A program made the translations under genes and the position numbers. Below, piece after piece: positions 19,961-29,678 of a stretch of DNA of 64,000 nucleotides. Source of the DNA: Clostridiales bacterium (lineage in GTDB: Bacteria > Bacillota > Clostridia > Christensenellales > CAG-138); NCBI GenBank assembly GCA_024698505.1, contig JAILRE010000018.1, positions 21,534 through 85,533 of the forward strand. Direction: 5' to 3'. The notes below the pieces were generated by a model. The model saw only the letters and a list, made by a program, of their open reading frames with translations, was not told the DNA's origin and did not search any database. Numbering within the stretch: the first letter of the stretch is position 1; the number at the start of each line of letters is the position of its first letter.

Positions 19961-20821
19961 ATGAACTGTGCCGATAATAAAAAGACGCCGCGTCGTTTCA
20001 AAAAAGGCAAGGTCATCGCGCTGATCGTCCTTGCCTTTTCAATATCGTTTTTCTTTATTTCACTTAGGTTTTTTAATGACGATCCGGAAAGCGATCCTTA
20101 TCGGGAATGGCTTGAGATCAAAAAAGAGCCGCAGGTCGGATTGATCAGGATATGGCATATCGCAGAGATTAAGCCGTACGTCGGCAGTCTCTCGTCCTGG
20201 CTTTCCAAGCAGGCAGGCGCCTATAAGGATCGATTCATAGGCGTTTACTTTGACGTGCGCGCATACACGCTTGAGGATGCGCTTGAAAGGCTTAAGAACG
20301 GCGATCGGCCGGATATCATAAGCTTTCCCGAAGGATCGCTCGAAGCTTCGGGTTTTGCGGACGTGATTGCTTATTCCGTTCCCTATTGCGCGACGGGCAG
20401 CTTTGTCGTTTTCGATCCCGTTAAGGCGGCGGATACGCCTGTTGAGAAAATGGCTGCGTCTGCCGGTTCGCCCGAAGCTTTCAAAAAGGGAAAATGCTTT
20501 TCATGCGTCTGCGATATCCGCGGGCTCGGCGATCTTGAAAGAGCTCAGCTTGCCGGGAAATGCCCGTATTTTGAGGCGGAATCGTACCCCGAAGCGGGAT
20601 TCAAATATCAATCGATCGGTTACTTCAGCGGCGTTTCGGTTGAAAAGATCCCCTACATTTCCGGCTTTATAGAGCATATTTCGAATACCGCCGCGCAGGG
20701 TTCGCTGTGCGGTATAGGCCTTTTGCCCGTAAACGCCGGATTCGATATCGGTTTTGAGATCGAAGCGATAAGGAAACTGTACGAATCGTTTTGCGAAACA
20801 GCGATCAGGGAGACTTTATGA
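19961..20821 (+). CDS. Membrane-anchored protein resembling extracellular solute-binding proteins
   Basis: N-terminal TM; IRIWHIAE...DVRAYTLEDALERLKNGDRPDIISFPEG resembles SBP family 1 layout. Confidence 0.55.
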   Translation: MNCADNKKTPRRFKKGKVIALIVLAFSISFFFISLRFFNDDPESDPYREWLEIKKEPQVGLIRIWHIAEIKPYVGSLSSWLSKQAGAYKDRFIGVYFDVRAYTLEDALERLKNGDRPDIISFPEGSLEASGFADVIAYSVPYCATGSFVVFDPVKAADTPVEKMAASAGSPEAFKKGKCFSCVCDIRGLGDLERAQLAGKCPYFEAESYPEAGFKYQSIGYFSGVSVEKIPYISGFIEHISNTAAQGSLCGIGLLPVNAGFDIGFEIEAIRKLYESFCETAIRETL

Positions 20822-20904
20822 TAAACTTGCAATCTGGCGCAGTTTGTGTTAATATACTATTATCAAAAGTATCGATTGCCCGATACGGAAAGACGAGGTA
20901 AAAT

Positions 20905-21510
20905 ATGAGCTTCCTGGATTCCTTCCTCAAACGTTTGAGCGGCGAGATCAAGAAAAACGTCGGCTCCGATATAAAGGACAAGCTTAACAAGGCTGTCAAC
21001 GAGAAACAGAAAAAGATCGTGTTCGAAGCGCTTCCTACGAACGCGGAAGAACTAAAGGCGCTGCCCTTTGCCGATCTGCGCGATCCTTACGCCGTAGCCG
21101 CTATGACGGTCGCGGCGCTCTGCGTCTTCCCCAAGGACAGAGAAGCCTGCTATGAAATGATGAATTATCTGAAGGGGCCGCGTCCGCTCTCGCAGGTGGA
21201 TATGTCCTTCATACGAGACAGGTTCATGGACGGCGTTGATTACGTGCCTCGTTCCTATTTTGTTGGCACTTCCCCCGACAACGATTATTCCCCCTCCCTT
21301 CCTTACACCGTTAACGTGCTCGAACTTGCTCACAGCCGCGACCAGATAGGCGAGGGCTATCTCAGGCTCTTTATAAGGTCGTCGGGTGCGGATTCGGAGC
21401 GTTTCGTTGTTCTCAGGCATAAGCCTTCGACCGATCAGTGGTTCGTCTGGCAGTTCGAGGGCCTTCTGAGCGGGATAAGACAGCCCAAGAGCAAAGACGA
21501 ATGGGCATAA
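20905..21510 (+). CDS. Conserved hypothetical protein (possibly DUF6935-like)
   Basis: 201-aa ORF with RBS context; LRDPYAVAAMTVAALCVFPKD...MMNYLKGPRPLS. Family name from memory. Confidence 0.6.
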   Translation: MSFLDSFLKRLSGEIKKNVGSDIKDKLNKAVNEKQKKIVFEALPTNAEELKALPFADLRDPYAVAAMTVAALCVFPKDREACYEMMNYLKGPRPLSQVDMSFIRDRFMDGVDYVPRSYFVGTSPDNDYSPSLPYTVNVLELAHSRDQIGEGYLRLFIRSSGADSERFVVLRHKPSTDQWFVWQFEGLLSGIRQPKSKDEWA

Positions 21511-21523
21511 AGACATAATAAAT

Positions 21524-21557
21524 AAAAGCACCGCCGGTTATCGCCGGCGGTGCTTTT
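21524..21557. terminator. Bidirectional terminator between convergent genes
   Basis: AAAAGCACCGCCGG-ttatcg-CCGGCGGTGCTTTT. Confidence 0.88.
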
Positions 21558-21573
21558 GATTTAAGACGGCAGT

Positions 21574-23973
21574 TTACTCGAGTCCCATACTTTTGCGGAT
21601 GATGCAGAGTGCATCGGCGCTGGTTACGTCGCCATCCTGATTATAATCGGCCAGGAACAGGGGAAGCTCCTCGAGTTCACAAAGGTTCATTGTGTAGCGA
21701 ACTACCAGCAGCGCGTCGGCGCTGTTAACTTCGTTGTTGAGGTTTACGTCGCCCAGCATGTATTTTCCGGGGTCGCCGCTGTAGGCAACGTTGTCGAGGA
21801 ATGCCATATCAAGGCCGTTGTCTACCGAGTAGTCCTTCTTGTAAGTCCATTTGAAAGTGTAGCTTCCCGTTGTTCCTGCGGTATACGTTTTCGTTGCGAA
21901 GCCGGTGCTGCCGCTGATATTGGCGACTTCAGCGCCGTTTGCGTAGAAAGTGAGCTTGTCATAGTTTGACTCACTGCTGACCGCCCAATCAAATGAAAGC
22001 GTCTCCCCCGCCTGCATGTCGATCGTAAGCTGTACGGTGGATTCGGAGTTGCTGACTTTTGCGTTCGACGAGTATCCGCAGATCCTTCCTTCGTAGTTTG
22101 TATCTACCGCCCAAGGATAGTCGCCCGTCGAGGTGAACTCAAGCGATCCGTTAAGAACGTTGAGCGCCTCGTCGAGGGTGGGCATGGGTTTTACTTCTAT
22201 CTCGATGCTTTTCTCGAAGGATCTGAAAGTCGTCAGATCCGTTGCCAGGATCGTGATAGTGACCGTACCGGGAGAAATGCCGCGGATAAGAGCGGAATAT
22301 CTGGATCCCGTTACGGTGGCTATGGATTCGTCTGAACTTGACCAAACAGCGTCATAGTTGTTTGCACCCGAGGGATAGCGGATCACTCTGAGCGAAAGGG
22401 TGTTTCCGACGTAAACGGAACCTTCCGACGGAGAGAGCGCGACGCCCCACAAATTCACGGGATCGGGATCGGGCTTCCTTTTTATGCCTATGTATTCAAG
22501 ATGCGAATCGGCGCCGCTCGCCGGGAAGTATAATCCGTCGATGGGCTTAATGACGATTGCGCCGCCGGCGGCAATGCTGCACTGCGAACCCGTGAAAACG
22601 ACCGGGCCGAGCAGATCGTAGGGATTCTGTACCGAGTGGTACTGCTCGGGATCGTAGCCATTCTGCGGAGTGAAGCCGTACAGACCGTCATACGAGACAG
22701 GGTCGTTTGCTACGAGAGCTATACGGAAGTTTTTAACGAGTTCGGACGTGTCAGCTCCGGTTGCGTTGGCGATAGCGGATACTGCGCTTCCGGTATTTGA
22801 GTACTGCTGTGTGATCGATTTGAATATCGTATTGCCGTAATGCGTGAACAGATACTGGCTGAAGAACGAGACCTGAGAATACAGCGGCAGCACGTTGGAA
22901 AGGCTGCTGTTCCATTTGTACATGGAATAGCCGTTATGAAGCTCGTAACCGGAAGTATAATTGAACTCGTGAGGAGGATTCAGCCAATCGTCGTTCCTGC
23001 TGTAATAATAGTTTTCCCAGCTCTGAATCCTGGGTATTACGGAGGAACCGGGATAGCAGATCTCCTCCGCAGCCGCGCTCATGCTCTCGTTCAGCCAGGT
23101 ATCCATACCGTTCGTGATGGAGTAATTGATCAGATGCTGGTACTCGTGGCAGAAAACGCTGTACGAGTTCTCGAGATCGTAAACGGGCTCGTTTGTACTC
23201 TGATTCACATAATAAACGCAGGGATACGTGTCGATATGGATCATGGGAACTGCGTTTGTGTTGAAATCATAGCTGGAGAAATAACCCGCTACGTAGCCGG
23301 AAGTGGATCCGGGCTGCCAGCTGTCGGCTATGTTGTAGTACATAAGATGCACTCTGCCGTCGCCCTGCGTACCGTTGCTGTGATCGCCGAAAGAACTGTT
23401 CATAAGATCGTAGATAGAGTCGAATTCTTCGGCAACGATCCCGGGATAAGTTGCGTCGATCACGTCGAGCGGGTAATAATTCGTGTTATTCTGAGCGGGC
23501 GTCCAGACGTAGCAATGCTCGCCCTTGGCAACGCATTTGAAGCTCAGCGACGAGGGACCGGGGCTGTAATTGCTGATCGTGAAAGTATGAGTATCGCCGA
23601 CGTTGTAGGAGACCCTTTCGCCCTCCTTGGGGCGGACGGAAGGCCTCAAAGCGTTCTGCTCCGCTATTTCGGCGTCAACGTCGATCCTGTACAGTACGTT
23701 TTCGCCGGACGGAGACTTGGCGTTCGGATCGACTTCGGTCTCGATCAGGCCGGACATGTCGCCCGTGGAATACTCCGTGCTCGTAGACGCGATCGTGGAC
23801 GGGTTGTAGATAACGACGTAGTCGCCTTCATAGCCGCCTGTCGGATCGGTGTCAAGCTCGAGGTGCCCGTCGCCCTGCAGCCTTTCTGGCTCATTTGCAA
23901 GGCTTACGGATGCGGGGATGCACCCGAGCATCAGGACGAGCGCCAATAAAACGGAAAGAACTCGTTTGGTCAT
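21574..23973 (-). CDS. Secreted HExxH metallopeptidase (M30/hyicolysin-like) with Ig-like and C-terminal type I dockerin domains
   Basis: Signal peptide MTKRVLSVLLALVLMLGCIPASVSLA; VFCHEYQHLINY; BIG2-like VSVYVGNT..VWSSSDESIATV region; C-terminal GDVNLNNEVNSADALLVVRY ... ADYNQDGDVTSADALCIIRKSMG. Confidence 0.85.
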   Translation of the reverse strand: MTKRVLSVLLALVLMLGCIPASVSLANEPERLQGDGHLELDTDPTGGYEGDYVVIYNPSTIASTSTEYSTGDMSGLIETEVDPNAKSPSGENVLYRIDVDAEIAEQNALRPSVRPKEGERVSYNVGDTHTFTISNYSPGPSSLSFKCVAKGEHCYVWTPAQNNTNYYPLDVIDATYPGIVAEEFDSIYDLMNSSFGDHSNGTQGDGRVHLMYYNIADSWQPGSTSGYVAGYFSSYDFNTNAVPMIHIDTYPCVYYVNQSTNEPVYDLENSYSVFCHEYQHLINYSITNGMDTWLNESMSAAAEEICYPGSSVIPRIQSWENYYYSRNDDWLNPPHEFNYTSGYELHNGYSMYKWNSSLSNVLPLYSQVSFFSQYLFTHYGNTIFKSITQQYSNTGSAVSAIANATGADTSELVKNFRIALVANDPVSYDGLYGFTPQNGYDPEQYHSVQNPYDLLGPVVFTGSQCSIAAGGAIVIKPIDGLYFPASGADSHLEYIGIKRKPDPDPVNLWGVALSPSEGSVYVGNTLSLRVIRYPSGANNYDAVWSSSDESIATVTGSRYSALIRGISPGTVTITILATDLTTFRSFEKSIEIEVKPMPTLDEALNVLNGSLEFTSTGDYPWAVDTNYEGRICGYSSNAKVSNSESTVQLTIDMQAGETLSFDWAVSSESNYDKLTFYANGAEVANISGSTGFATKTYTAGTTGSYTFKWTYKKDYSVDNGLDMAFLDNVAYSGDPGKYMLGDVNLNNEVNSADALLVVRYTMNLCELEELPLFLADYNQDGDVTSADALCIIRKSMGLE

Positions 23974-24119
23974 TTGAATAACCTCCGGATCATTTATTTC
24001 AGCATAACTGCTTTCAAATATAATAAAACAAATCCTCCTGTTTTGCAAGCAAAAGATTATTCCGAAAATATAATATTTTACTTGTTGGCGAGGGGGTTAC
24101 GCGCAATGGATTGTTATGG

Positions 24120-24125
24120 TATAAT
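24120..24125 (+). promoter_or_regulatory. Extended -10 promoter for the ornithine operon
   Basis: ATGGTATAAT (TGn-TATAAT) about 60 bp upstream of the ord ATG; weak -35. Confidence 0.55.
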
Positions 24126-24185
24126 ATGTATTTGGGAATTTGTTCCCGTCTATACATCGAATCTTATTATCACGGAGGTTTAATT

Positions 24186-25232
24186 ATGGAAAACGTTAGG
24201 GTTGCTATTTGGGGTTTCGGCGCGATGGGTTCCGGTATCGCAAGGATGCTCCTCGGCAAAAAGGGCGTTGAGATCACAGGTGTATGCGACATGTGGGATA
24301 AGCTCAACGGTATGAGCATCTTCGACCGTCTCGGCATCGAAAGGGGCGACCGCAAGGACGTCCGCATCTCCAACGACATCAATTCCGTCATCTATAAAGG
24401 GGCGGCAGACGTGGCTATCGTCGCAACCGATTCCTTCGTTCCCGCGGTGTTCCCCAAGATCAAGTTCGTTCTTGAGAACGGCATAAACGTCGTAACCACC
24501 GCCGAGGAAATGAGCTACCCCAAGGCGCAGCATCCCGAGCTTGCCGCGGAGCTTGACCGCATCGCCAAGGAAAACGGCGTTTCCGTTCTCGGCACCGGCA
24601 TCAATCCCGGCCTCATGATGGACCTCCTCGCTATATGCCTCTCCGGATGTATGATCGACGTTGAGAGCGTTATGTGCAAGCGCGTCAACTCCCTCTCCCC
24701 CTTCGGTCCCGCCGTTATGAAGGAGCAGGGCATCGGCATCACCGTAGACGAGTTCAACAAGGGCGTTGAGGACGGCACTCTTGCCGGTCACGTCGGCTTT
24801 GAAGAGTCCGCCGGCATGATCGCAGAGGCTCTCGGCTGGAAGATCAACAAGTTCGAAAAGCAGATGGCCCCCATCGTCACCAGCGTTGACCGCAAGGCTC
24901 CCTACGGCTTTGCCGCCGCGGGCAACGTCGCAGGCGTTAACATGACCGCTCAGGCCTACGTTGACGGCAAGATGAGGATCGACCTCATTCATCCTCAGCA
25001 GATCGAGCCCGAGATGGAAGGCACGCATACCGGCGATTACGTCGTTATCGAGGGCACTCCCTCCATCCACGTCGCAAACACCCCCGAAGTTGAGGGCGGT
25101 CTCGGCACCATTGCCATGTGCGTAAACATGATCCCCCACGTCATCAACGCCAGGCCTGGCCTCAAGACCATGATCGACCTGCCCGTTCCCCATGCCATCA
25201 TGGGCGACTTCCGCGACTACATAGAAAAATAA
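24186..25232 (+). CDS. ord: 2,4-diaminopentanoate dehydrogenase
   Basis: Rossmann start MENVRVAIWGFGAMGSGIARMLLGKKGVEITGVCDMWDKLNG; directly upstream of ortAB. Confidence 0.93.
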   Translation: MENVRVAIWGFGAMGSGIARMLLGKKGVEITGVCDMWDKLNGMSIFDRLGIERGDRKDVRISNDINSVIYKGAADVAIVATDSFVPAVFPKIKFVLENGINVVTTAEEMSYPKAQHPELAAELDRIAKENGVSVLGTGINPGLMMDLLAICLSGCMIDVESVMCKRVNSLSPFGPAVMKEQGIGITVDEFNKGVEDGTLAGHVGFEESAGMIAEALGWKINKFEKQMAPIVTSVDRKAPYGFAAAGNVAGVNMTAQAYVDGKMRIDLIHPQQIEPEMEGTHTGDYVVIEGTPSIHVANTPEVEGGLGTIAMCVNMIPHVINARPGLKTMIDLPVPHAIMGDFRDYIEK

Positions 25233-25295
25233 ACCGCATTCGGGAAGCCGGACGATCGTCCGACTTCCCGAGTTATATTGAAATTGGAGGTATTT

Positions 25296-25595
25296 ATGGC
25301 AAAGAAAGGCGATTGGGTGCAGATCCACAATATCGTTCTGCCGCCCGAGGAGCGCTCTTCCGCTCTTCCCGAGGATACAAAGGTCAATCCTCTTGAGATG
25401 TGGGTAAAGGGCTACCTGCAGGAGGACGCCGAGATCGGCGACGTTGCCGAGGTCGTTACCCGCACCGGCCGTCACGCCAAGGGCGAGGTCGTCAAGGTCA
25501 ACCCCTATTTCGAGCATAACTTCGGTTTCTTCGTACCCGAGGTGCTTGAGATCGGCGATATGGTGCGCAAGATCACGTTCGGAGGTGAAGACTGA
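25296..25595 (+). CDS. ortA: 2-amino-4-oxopentanoate thiolase, alpha subunit
   Basis: MAKKGDWVQIHNIVLPPEERSSALPEDTK...; small subunit 5' of ortB, TGATG coupling. Confidence 0.93.
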   Translation: MAKKGDWVQIHNIVLPPEERSSALPEDTKVNPLEMWVKGYLQEDAEIGDVAEVVTRTGRHAKGEVVKVNPYFEHNFGFFVPEVLEIGDMVRKITFGGED

Positions 25596-26989
25596 TGGAT
25601 AACAGCTATGATGCGATAATGTCCCGTAAGAACGAGATCATAAAGAACGCTGTCGGCATGGACTTCGAGAAGTTCGAGAAGCCCGGCATCGGCTTCGATT
25701 ACGAGGCCATGATGGAAGCCACCGGCTATACCATCGATGAGATAAGGCGCGTTCAGTCCATGTTCTCCATCGGCAACACGCCGCTTATCGAGCTCAAGAA
25801 CCTCACCGAGCTTGCGAGGAAATGCGCTCCCGAGGGCAAGGGCGCCCGCATATTCATAAAGGACGAGGCTTCCAACCCCAGCGGAAGCTTCAAAGCAAGG
25901 CGCGCCTGCACTAGCGTTTATCAGGCAAAGAAGCTCGGCTATAAGGGCGTCGTCACCGCTACGAGCGGCAACTACGGCGCTGCCGTGGCCTGCTGCGCGG
26001 CAATGGCCGGCCTTAAGTGCATAGTCGTTCAGGAATGCTACGACAGCAAGGGCGTAGGTCAGCCCGAGATAATCGAGAAGGCCAGGAAGTGCGAGGCTCT
26101 CGGCGCAGAGGTCGTACAGCTCACCGTAGGTCCCGAGCTCTTCTCCACCGTCCTTCAGCTCCTCGAGGAGACCGGCTATTTCAACGCCTCACTTTACACT
26201 CCGTTCGGTATCGCCGGCGTCGAGACCCTTGGTTATGAGATAGCCGAGCAGTTCCGCGCCAAGATCGGAAAGGATCCGGACGTAGTAGTCTGCACGAACG
26301 CGGGCGGCGGCAATCTTACCGGCACCGCGAGGGGCCTCAGGAAGGCCGGCTGCAATGCTAAGGTCATCGCGGCTTCCGTCAACCTTTCCGGCCTGCATAT
26401 GGCGAGCGACAGCCAGTTCAACAAGAAGAGCTTCACGACGGGCCATACCGGATTCGGCGTTCCGTACTCCGTAAATCCCGACCATTCCGACGTTCCCAGG
26501 AGCGCGGCGAGGCCTCTTCGCTACATGGACAGGTACGTTACCGTTACGCAGGGAAGCGTGTTCTTCATAACCGAGTGTCTTGCTTCCCTTGAAGGCCTCG
26601 AAAAGGGCCCCGCGGGAAACACATCTCTTGCCGCGGCTTTCCGTCTTGCCCAGGATATGGACAGGGATCAGTGCATCGTCGTACAGGAGACCGAATACAC
26701 CGGCGCCGGCAAGCACATCAATCCCCAGCTCTCCTTTGCAAGGCAGAACGGCATTGATATCCACTTCGGCGATCCGAAGGATGAGATCCCCGGCAAGAAC
26801 ATCATCCTGCCCGCGCATCCCTCCCTCATTCAGGTGACCGATCTCGATCTCGATCATATGCGCAGGTCCAGGATCAAGCGCGCCGTCGGCGCTCACAAGG
26901 ACGAGCTTACTGACGAGGATATAAAGTTCCTTATCGAGGAGACCAACACGGACGAGGAATTCGTCCGCAGCGCGATAGCGGCGCTCTGA
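25595..26989 (+). CDS. ortB: 2-amino-4-oxopentanoate thiolase, beta subunit (PLP-dependent)
   Basis: Threonine-synthase-like PLP fold: NPSGSFKARRA, ATSGNYGAAVA, NAGGGNLTGTARG. Confidence 0.94.
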   Translation: MDNSYDAIMSRKNEIIKNAVGMDFEKFEKPGIGFDYEAMMEATGYTIDEIRRVQSMFSIGNTPLIELKNLTELARKCAPEGKGARIFIKDEASNPSGSFKARRACTSVYQAKKLGYKGVVTATSGNYGAAVACCAAMAGLKCIVVQECYDSKGVGQPEIIEKARKCEALGAEVVQLTVGPELFSTVLQLLEETGYFNASLYTPFGIAGVETLGYEIAEQFRAKIGKDPDVVVCTNAGGGNLTGTARGLRKAGCNAKVIAASVNLSGLHMASDSQFNKKSFTTGHTGFGVPYSVNPDHSDVPRSAARPLRYMDRYVTVTQGSVFFITECLASLEGLEKGPAGNTSLAAAFRLAQDMDRDQCIVVQETEYTGAGKHINPQLSFARQNGIDIHFGDPKDEIPGKNIILPAHPSLIQVTDLDLDHMRRSRIKRAVGAHKDELTDEDIKFLIEETNTDEEFVRSAIAAL

Positions 26990-27025
26990 TAAAAAGCTAA
27001 TAAACACACGGAGGATAAACTGTTT

Positions 27026-27391
27026 ATGAAACGTGACGACGATTTCAAAGTTCGCCATGAGCACCTGAAGGATCTCACGGACGAGCAGCTCGAAGCCCGC
27101 TTCTGGGAGCTTGCGAACAAGCTTGTCGATCCTCTTCTTGAGATGGGCCGCGAGTACACCTCCCCCGCTATCGAGCGTTCCGTGCTTCTTCGCATGGGCT
27201 TCTCCTCGATAGAGGCGAAGGCGATCGTAGAAGGGTGCGTCGAGCGCTCCCTCATGTGCTACGGCGCAGGCAACGTGGTCTACCGCCTTGTCAAAGCCAA
27301 GGGCATGGAGATCCGTCCCGCCGGCCTCGAGCTCGTCGAGGGCAGGCTCTGGGATGAAGCCGCAAATCTTTTCAAGGGAGGTAACGACTGA
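27026..27391 (+). CDS. oraS: D-ornithine 4,5-aminomutase S subunit
   Basis: MKRDDDFKVRHEHLKDLTDEQLEARFWELANKLVDPLLEMGREYTSPAIERSVLLRMGFSSIEA; 1-nt overlap with oraE. Confidence 0.93.
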   Translation: MKRDDDFKVRHEHLKDLTDEQLEARFWELANKLVDPLLEMGREYTSPAIERSVLLRMGFSSIEAKAIVEGCVERSLMCYGAGNVVYRLVKAKGMEIRPAGLELVEGRLWDEAANLFKGGND

Positions 27392-29616
27392 TGAGCGACT
27401 ATAAGCTTACTCCCGATAAACCCATCAACGTAGCCGAGATACTGAAGGATCTGGAGCATTACCGTCCCCGCCGCAGGGGCTGGACCTGGCGCAAGCCCGT
27501 TCCCGATCTCCACATGGGGCCCTTCGTTTATGAAGAGGCTACCGAGCCTCTGAAGAGGTCGGTCCCCCTTCCCCCCGCCCATTATTTCGGCGACATCGAT
27601 CCGCAGCCCACTCCCGTCATTACGACCGAGATCGCATCCGGCCGTTTTGAGGACGATATCCGCCGTATGCGCATGGCCGCGCACCACGGCGCGGATCATA
27701 TCATGGTCATTCGTACGGCCGGTCAGAGCCATTTTGATGGCCTTATAGAGGGCACTCCTCAGGGCATGGGCGGCGTTCCCATCACCCGTAAGCAGGTCAG
27801 GGCGCAGCGCAAGGCCCTCGATATGATCGAGGACGAGGTCGGCCGCCCCATCAATTATCACAGCTACGTTTCCGGCGTTGCAGGTCCCGATATCGCCGTC
27901 ATGTTCGCCGAGGAAGGCGTCAACGGCGTCCATCAGGATCCGCAGTACAACGTCATTTACCGCAACATCAACATGATGCGCTCCTTTGTCGACGCCTGCG
28001 AGAGCAAGAAGCTCATCGCGTGGGCCGGCATGGCTCAGATCGACGGCGCGCATAACGCCAACGCGACCGCGAGGGAAGCCTGGAAGGTAATGCCCGAGCT
28101 GATGGTCCAGCACGGCATCAACGCCATCTTCTCCGCAAGGGTGGGCGTCAACAAGAAGAACATCTGCCTCTCCACCGTTCCCCCGACGGCTACTCCCGCT
28201 CCCTGCATCCACATGGATCTTCCCTACGCCGTGGCGCTGCGCGATCTGTTCCATGAGTACAGGATGAGGGCTCAGATGAACACCAAGTACATCGAGTCCA
28301 GCACCCGCGAGGCGACGGTCACCCACGTCCTCAACATGGTAATATCGAAGCTCACCAGCGCGGATATCCAGTCCACGATCACGCCCGACGAAGGCCGCAA
28401 CGTGCCCTGGCATATCTACAATATCGAGGCATGCGATACCGCGAAGCAGGCGCTCATCGGCATGGACGGCCTCATGGAGATGGTCGAGCTCAAGAAGGAC
28501 GGCTACCTTCGCGAGAAGGCCCGCGAGCTCAAGGAAAGGGCTGTACTCTTCATGGAGGAAATGCTCGAGCTCGGCGGCTACTTCGCTTCCGTTGAAGAAG
28601 GCTTCTTCGTGGATTCCGGCATCTATCCCGAGAGGAACGGCGACGGTATCGCCAGGAAGATCAACGGCGGCATAGGCGCGGGCACCATCGTAAAGCGCGA
28701 CAAGCAGTACATGGCCCCCGTTACCGCTCACTACGGCTACAACAACGTAGAGCAGTACGGCGGAGATCCCGCGAACCCCTCCGCTCTTATCGGCGGCTGC
28801 ACGCTCGAGGATCCCGACAAGATCATCTACATCGACGAGCTCGACGATAACGACAACGTCAATGTCCGTATGGCCGAGACGAAGGATTTCACTCCCGGCG
28901 GCAAGAAGATCCGTCCCGAAATGGAGTGGCTTGCAGACGGCACAGTTATGCTCACCATGTTCTTCCCCGCCCCCAAGCCGATCGCCGAAGCCGCGGCTCT
29001 TGAGTGCGCGAAGCGCATGAACCTCGTCGAGTGCGAGGTCATCTCCCGTGAGATAATGCATCCGCAGGACGGCACCCGCATCGAGGTCAAGGGCAAGGTC
29101 CCGTTCGAAATCGACGTCGATTCCCTCGTCATCCCCAAGGAGCCTGACGTGCTCTCCGATGACGTCATAAGGGCCGACATCGAACGCAGGCCCATGAAGA
29201 TCGTCGCCGCTACCGTCGGCGAGGACGAGCATTCCGTCGGTCTCCGCGAGATAATCGATATCAAGCACGGCGGCATCGAGAAATACGGCATGGAGGTCAT
29301 TTACCTCGGCACCTCCTGCCCGCCCGAGAAGCTCGTCAACGCGGCTATCGAGACTCATGCGGACGCGATAATGGCCTCGACCATAATCAGCCATGACGAT
29401 ATCCATTATAAGAACATCGCGAAGATCGACCAGATCTGCCGTGAGATGGGTATCCGCGACAAGATCATATTCATTGCCGGCGGCACCCAGGTAACTCCCG
29501 AGCTCGCCCGCAAGGCGGGCGCCGACGAAGGCTTCGGCCGCGGCAGCCACGGTGTTCATAACGCCACTTTCCTCATCAAGAAGAGATGGGAAATGGAAAA
29601 AGAGGGCAAGATGTAA
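27391..29616 (+). CDS. oraE: D-ornithine 4,5-aminomutase E subunit (B12/PLP)
   Basis: 741 aa; YKLTPDKPINVAEILKDLEHYRPRRRGWTWRK; B12-binding DxHxxG as DEHSVG near residue 610. Confidence 0.95.
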   Translation: MSDYKLTPDKPINVAEILKDLEHYRPRRRGWTWRKPVPDLHMGPFVYEEATEPLKRSVPLPPAHYFGDIDPQPTPVITTEIASGRFEDDIRRMRMAAHHGADHIMVIRTAGQSHFDGLIEGTPQGMGGVPITRKQVRAQRKALDMIEDEVGRPINYHSYVSGVAGPDIAVMFAEEGVNGVHQDPQYNVIYRNINMMRSFVDACESKKLIAWAGMAQIDGAHNANATAREAWKVMPELMVQHGINAIFSARVGVNKKNICLSTVPPTATPAPCIHMDLPYAVALRDLFHEYRMRAQMNTKYIESSTREATVTHVLNMVISKLTSADIQSTITPDEGRNVPWHIYNIEACDTAKQALIGMDGLMEMVELKKDGYLREKARELKERAVLFMEEMLELGGYFASVEEGFFVDSGIYPERNGDGIARKINGGIGAGTIVKRDKQYMAPVTAHYGYNNVEQYGGDPANPSALIGGCTLEDPDKIIYIDELDDNDNVNVRMAETKDFTPGGKKIRPEMEWLADGTVMLTMFFPAPKPIAEAAALECAKRMNLVECEVISREIMHPQDGTRIEVKGKVPFEIDVDSLVIPKEPDVLSDDVIRADIERRPMKIVAATVGEDEHSVGLREIIDIKHGGIEKYGMEVIYLGTSCPPEKLVNAAIETHADAIMASTIISHDDIHYKNIAKIDQICREMGIRDKIIFIAGGTQVTPELARKAGADEGFGRGSHGVHNATFLIKKRWEMEKEGKM

Positions 29617-29678
29617 TTCTTCCCCAAAGGACTTAACGGGAGCCGCTGCAAACACAGCGGTTCCCGATTTGCGGAATA

